The notes under the pieces were generated by a model. It searched no databases. It saw only the letters and a program-made list of their open reading frames with translations, and was not told where the DNA came from. From contig JAJRTK010000111.1 in assembly GCA_024278345.1 (NCBI GenBank), positions 1-10,050 on the forward strand: a stretch of 10,050 nt of DNA, in the 5' to 3' direction. Numbering within the stretch: the first letter of the stretch is position 1; the number at the start of each line of letters is the position of its first letter. Shown piece after piece: positions 7,701 to 10,050 of the stretch. This DNA is from a bacterium (GTDB lineage Bacteria > CSSED10-310 > JAJRTK01). The position numbers and the translations under genes were made by a program.

Positions 7701-8264
7701 GAAGAGCTCGCACCCCACCGCCGCCTTAGCGCACGGATCGGTCCCATCCGGAGACTGTCCCAAAACCGAGCACCGGGTCCCAAGGAACGGGTGCTCATCC
7801 GCCGCAATATCACCCGCCACGCATTGACTGACGAGATGGGAAACCTGGCGCACCGGGAAGAGTTCACCGATTCTGGCCGAAAGCTGCTCATCATCGACCT
7901 GCGGCGGTTGCACAAAGAAGTCGCGAGCAACGGCCAGACCCACTACGTCCTCCTCTACCGGCTCCCCAACCCCGTCCCCCTGAGCCGGCAAGCCTGCCGC
8001 ACCCACGAAGCCGACGCCGCCCTCCTCGTCCACGCACCCGAAAGATTCAGCGTTCACCGCTACAGGCACCAGAGCGGCCTCGATCTGCGGCACCTCCTGA
8101 ATCTCCAGGCCGTCAACGGATTCCCCCTCGCTGTCCAGGGCCACGAATACGCCGTGGGCATGCGTATGCAACTGCCCTTGATGACCCGCTGGCGGGCGCA
8201 CCTGAAATTGGGATATCCCAAGCCCGTGGAAGATCTCATCGCCGAAATGAAGCGGCTGTTGTAA
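4737..8264 (+). CDS. UvrD/PcrA-type SF1 helicase with zinc-ribbon insert and DHH/DHHA1-like C-terminal extension
   Basis: The product is 1175 aa against roughly 720 for UvrD/PcrA. An in-frame stop at 4728-4730 makes ATG 4737 the first start; the ribosome-binding site is weak. Helicase motifs in order: NAEQ (49-52), Walker A GAGSGKTT (Lys76), TFTRKAANEM, Walker B IDEYQD (Asp276/Glu277), GDDDQSIYAFRG (303 on), NYRSS (338), LHSAKGLEW (679 on), FYVGITRAR (Tyr728, Arg733, Arg735). All residues for ATP-driven 3'-5' translocation are present. The stretch between NYRSS and the LHSAKG motif, where subdomain 2B lies, is divergent and holds C519-x2-C522-x11-C534-x2-C537, a probable zinc ribbon. After a charged linker (~750-830), residues ~835-1160 resemble DHH phosphoesterases: NPDLYGMVGS (842 on), YDHHPW (919-921), then a DHHA1-like end with GFPLAVQGHEYAVG (1128-1141). 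Several metal ligands look replaced, so nuclease activity is doubtful. Likely partner of the upstream nuclease. Confidence 0.93.
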   Translation: MAEETRNRISGRLDEVSFTAAERRAIDVRLAGMDADALSAILSFSGRLNAEQLEALFHPHEVSGPLLILAGAGSGKTTVLTRRIAFLLASGVPEESVFTVTFTRKAANEMAERLAALLAREMPSRFFDTGRLWISTFHSACGRLLRESVGGLPNIVRLGYRHQKFGVVTGKEQMRLVHRAVESVRGAAHLFTPKRALEEISDAKQKLLDPHKFSEAGIDQDPEQRLVRIYVAYQKSLVARNALDFDDMILLAVHLLETAPEVRAHYQRRFSHLLIDEYQDTNMAQYRLASLLVGDSRELFVVGDDDQSIYAFRGADIRNILEFRKDFPNAKIIKLETNYRSSIEIITTANNVFDKADKSLEKKLRVGRQTEGKPFSGGAILHYQAVDQRDEAEFVAEEIQIQRGRGVALQNFAVLYRTNIQAEPFCDVFEAHGIPYSVVGGRIVDEEIIQDVIAALRLIDFEMRLHQGKLDPGLVLRAHDLFLRLLLVPHTRFRLDTKTFQLADHWYADAPAGKRGRRCSNCAALLGGAPLEKCPQCAILLAEQPPMTTISSYEALLHYPDLKPEYRLRFVREGTWEHIHGLLQMVSGLAQVAHQYEMGELVEILLAEWGLSSRLRVSEEEGKQARWEKLEALVELATDFDRNFSRKLETQALGKLRSFLRYLVESGDEEDRINLLTLHSAKGLEWPTVFYVGMEEGLSPHTPRGKPGKPLLPAQAREQLEEEARLFYVGITRARDQLYLVNAKKRRHYGHTKKNPPSPFLEKIPPELLLAKDRSRPRQSGIRAGLERAAALLEERSHRRRLLESRRTEQAEKIEQSVALSIEARPLAKEGGTPALIVANPDLYGMVGSAAVLRAMPWAGIEFAHPNQLTGTLDRAASQSTRYRQLVIVGLPAPSDDTQRLTAVMELLQGHGCAIRWYDHHPWNPDVQREIERKTEDLLVRPDARSVVQILARRLLPEDDYAHRLDRLVANRLGPAEEQWGLDWLCLLEELAPHRRLSARIGPIRRLSQNRAPGPKERVLIRRNITRHALTDEMGNLAHREEFTDSGRKLLIIDLRRLHKEVASNGQTHYVLLYRLPNPVPLSRQACRTHEADAALLVHAPERFSVHRYRHQSGLDLRHLLNLQAVNGFPLAVQGHEYAVGMRMQLPLMTRWRAHLKLGYPKPVEDLIAEMKRLL

Positions 8265-8285
8265 CGAGTCGGAGCAGGGAGGAGC

Positions 8286-8813
8286 CTATTCCCGGAGGCG
8301 GGGCATGAGATCGACGAAGTTACAGGGCCGGTATCGGCTATCGAGTTGGTACACCAGAATCTCGTCCCAGGCATCTTCGCAGGCTCCCGTGGAGCCGGGG
8401 ATGGCGAAGAGAAGAGTACCATCGGCGACGCCGGCAAGAGCGCGGGACTGGATCGCCGCCAAGCCGATCTTCCGAAGACTGATGGAACGAAAAAGCTCGC
8501 CAAAACCCGGAAGCTCTTTCTGGCAAATCGCCCGAAAAGCCTCCGGAGTCACGTCCCGCCCCGTAATCCCCGTCCCGCCGGTAGCAATGACGACATCGAC
8601 ATCCCGCGAGACCACCAGTTCCTTCAGCCGGGCTTCGATGGCTCTTTGATCGTCGGTAACGATAGATCTCAAAGCCAAGCGATGGCCAGCCCTCTCCACC
8701 CGTGCCGCCAACGTGGCGCCAGAGCCATCCGTCTCCAGCGTGCGACTATCCGAAATCGTCAGAATAGCGATCTCGAGAGGAACAAAAGAACGGGATTCAT
8801 CGATTCCAGCCAT
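8286..8813 (-). CDS. moaB: Molybdenum cofactor biosynthesis protein MoaB/MogA family
   Basis: The product is 175 aa from ATG 8813, the usual size for MoaB. The start is chosen because GGAGG (8823-8827) lies 9 nt upstream; the frame stays open further to 8942 but the extra residues are basic and unlike the family. Recognisable features are IAILTISDSRT at the N-terminus, ATGGTGITGRDVTPEA (the molybdopterin-binding GGTG loop), GFGELFRSIS, LQSRALAGVADGTLLF-like sequence and AIPGSTGACEDAW, ending in an RPCNF motif shared with E. coli MoaB. The family acts in adenylylation of molybdopterin, or is a close paralogue of the enzyme that does so; MogA-type activity cannot be told from sequence alone here. 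No other cofactor gene is in the window. It converges on the helicase gene with 21 nt between stops. Confidence 0.92.
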   Translation of the reverse strand: MAGIDESRSFVPLEIAILTISDSRTLETDGSGATLAARVERAGHRLALRSIVTDDQRAIEARLKELVVSRDVDVVIATGGTGITGRDVTPEAFRAICQKELPGFGELFRSISLRKIGLAAIQSRALAGVADGTLLFAIPGSTGACEDAWDEILVYQLDSRYRPCNFVDLMPRLRE

Positions 8814-8822
8814 ACCAATGAT

Positions 8823-8827
8823 CCTCC
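8823..8827 (-). promoter_or_regulatory. Shine-Dalgarno GGAGG deciding the moaB start
   Basis: GGAGG on the minus strand, 9 nt before ATG 8813, supports this internal Met over the longer frame that starts at 8942. Confidence 0.6.
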
Positions 8828-8958
8828 ACAAGCAGATCAAGCCATCGACCTTTCCCCTGAAGGGGGAGATTTTCTTTCTTCTCGTTGCGTTCCGCTCCCA
8901 TCGGCGTCCATCCGGCCGCCGCCGTCCGCCATTTCCCCCCATGGTTCACTCGGTGAGC

Positions 8959-10050
8959 CTACGGGTGGAAAGCGCCGAGGGAAACGCCCCGCAACCGACC
9001 CAAGCGCCTCACGAAGAAGACACCGACCCCCAAAAGCAAACCGCCAAGAAAAAGTAGAGACCCAAGGTCCGAAAAAAGAGAGACGAACTCCGTGGCAGGC
9101 CGGTAGTGGCGCTCTCCCCATATTCCGCCCATGGAACCAATGTCGTTGTCTGTCCCATCGATATCCCGGCCACCGTAAACCTCGCTGTTATCGCCGCCGT
9201 CCAGGATGTCTGTATAGTTGCTGGGCGCCAGAAGATCGATAAGGTAGGAGTCCGGCTCCAAGAGAACTGCCTGGCGCTCCACCATCAACGAGTTTTTGTA
9301 CGTCTCACCGTCCGCACAGGGTTTCCAACCCTCGGGAAAAAGATTCGTCTCCAAGTTTGGAATCCTGCCATTATCCACCGACCATACATAGAAGTCACAC
9401 GGCTGCCCGAGGGAGACGTTGTTCACCATCAAAGGCTGTGCGTGCCGGGCACGGACCGCCGCCACCAACTGACCGATGAAGGTGTTGTTGTGGAGGATGG
9501 GAGCCGGGGAAACGGACTCGTTCAGATCGATTCCCACGGAGTTTCCCCGGAAGACGCAATTGCTGATGGTGGCACTGCTTCCGTAGATCCCAATTCCCGC
9601 GCCGCCCGTCGGCGAGGCGGATGCGAAGTTTTCGATGGTGAGGCGGCGGATGGCAACCCCGGAGGAACCGGGAAGGAGCTTGAACCCCACGGCCTGGCCG
9701 TTCGCCGGTCGGACGATGCAGCCCAGGATACTCTCGCCGATGATGGTCAACGGCCGATCGATGATCAGGTTTCCATCGTAATAGCTAGGAACGATACTGT
9801 CGTTACCATCGGTTCCCACCTGGACGATAATCATGGAATCGGCCACCACTTCCTGGCGGGAAAGGGCGTAGGATATCTGGCGCCAGGGCTGGGAGTTGGA
9901 GCCGTCGCGACCCGCGACATCACGCCCTGAAGGATGGACGTAGAAGATGCCGGGAAAAACAGCGGTCACATCGACGGTATCGGTTCCGTTGGTGGCCGGG
10001 TTGTCCACATCAAAAACGCGAATGGTGTGGGTCCCGGGACGAAAAGCAGC
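8959..10050 (-). CDS. Parallel beta-helix (DUF1565-like) surface protein with C-terminal membrane anchor (5' partial)
   Basis: The frame is open to the right edge; a GTG at 10008 sits mid-frame, and the 14 codons upstream (AAFRPGTHTIRVFD) read like the end of a beta-sandwich domain, so the start is outside. About 363 residues are visible. FYVHPSGRDVAGRDG...PWRQISYAL is the typical opening of DUF1565/pectate-lyase-like right-handed beta-helices. Repeated coils follow (LIIDRPLTIIGE, VAIRRLTIENF, ATISNCVFRGN, PILHNNTFIGQ). DGGDNSEVYGGRDIDGTDNDIGSMGG matches the common closing 'D.DG..DIG' segment of such proteins. The last ~40 residues hold a hydrophobic helix (LGSLLFLGGLLLGVGVFFV) and a basic tail (RRLGRLRG), consistent with a cell-envelope anchor. 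There is no PEP-CTERM or LPxTG motif. Likely a secreted, surface-retained adhesin or polysaccharide-binding protein; no catalytic residues can be assigned. Confidence 0.82.
   Translation of the reverse strand, partial: AAFRPGTHTIRVFDVDNPATNGTDTVDVTAVFPGIFYVHPSGRDVAGRDGSNSQPWRQISYALSRQEVVADSMIIVQVGTDGNDSIVPSYYDGNLIIDRPLTIIGESILGCIVRPANGQAVGFKLLPGSSGVAIRRLTIENFASASPTGGAGIGIYGSSATISNCVFRGNSVGIDLNESVSPAPILHNNTFIGQLVAAVRARHAQPLMVNNVSLGQPCDFYVWSVDNGRIPNLETNLFPEGWKPCADGETYKNSLMVERQAVLLEPDSYLIDLLAPSNYTDILDGGDNSEVYGGRDIDGTDNDIGSMGGIWGERHYRPATEFVSLFSDLGSLLFLGGLLLGVGVFFVRRLGRLRGVSLGAFHP

Noticed and set aside
8840-8885. Plus-strand terminator: CCCC/GGGG hairpin followed by a T/C-rich run
   Set aside because: It is more than 580 nt beyond the helicase stop and antisense to the moaB upstream region, with a stem of only about 5 bp; no plus-strand gene ends there.
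8346-9242. 298-codon plus-strand frame across moaB and its upstream region
   Set aside because: Low-complexity basic product; runs opposite to the clear MoaB coding sequence.
9106-9930. 274-codon plus-strand frame
   Set aside because: Antisense shadow of the beta-helix gene, whose minus-strand translation has clear family signatures.

Overview
The window is a GC-rich, gene-dense stretch of a bacterial chromosome. No rRNA, tRNA, IS element, CRISPR array or phage structural gene is visible. The combination of a cyclophilin with a long Ala-Lys-Pro region, a DUF4388 protein and a surface beta-helix protein would suit a Verrucomicrobia/Planctomycetes-type or deltaproteobacterial lineage. That is a weak inference and no marker gene settles it.

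Left part, 1-1880. A cyclophilin-type peptidyl-prolyl isomerase enters from the left edge. Its first ~178 visible codons are an Ala-Lys-Pro-Glu/Asp repeat made of nested DNA repeats, including 57-bp units near its end. A GC hairpin follows its stop. Converging on it is a small helix-turn-helix protein on the minus strand.

Central part, about 1985-8264. Four plus-strand genes follow one another closely and look like an operon: (i) a DUF4388 protein with a C-terminal membrane anchor; (ii) an unrecognised helical protein; (iii) a PD-(D/E)XK (RecB/Cas4-like) nuclease with an N-terminal membrane helix, overlapping the previous gene by 11 nt; (iv) an unusually long (1175 aa) UvrD/PcrA-type SF1 helicase. 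The helicase carries a four-cysteine zinc-ribbon insert and a ~340-residue C-terminal extension that resembles a degenerate DHH/DHHA1 (RecJ/NrnA-type) phosphoesterase. Helicase, separate nuclease, nuclease-like fusion and two membrane-anchored partners in one transcription unit suggest a DNA end-processing or defence module near the membrane. This is the most interesting part of the window.

Right part, 8286-10050, minus strand. A clear MoaB/MogA-type molybdenum-cofactor protein converges on the helicase with only 21 nt between them. Upstream of it is the 3' part of a large secreted parallel beta-helix protein with a C-terminal membrane anchor. Its reading frame stays open through the right edge, so its start is outside the window.
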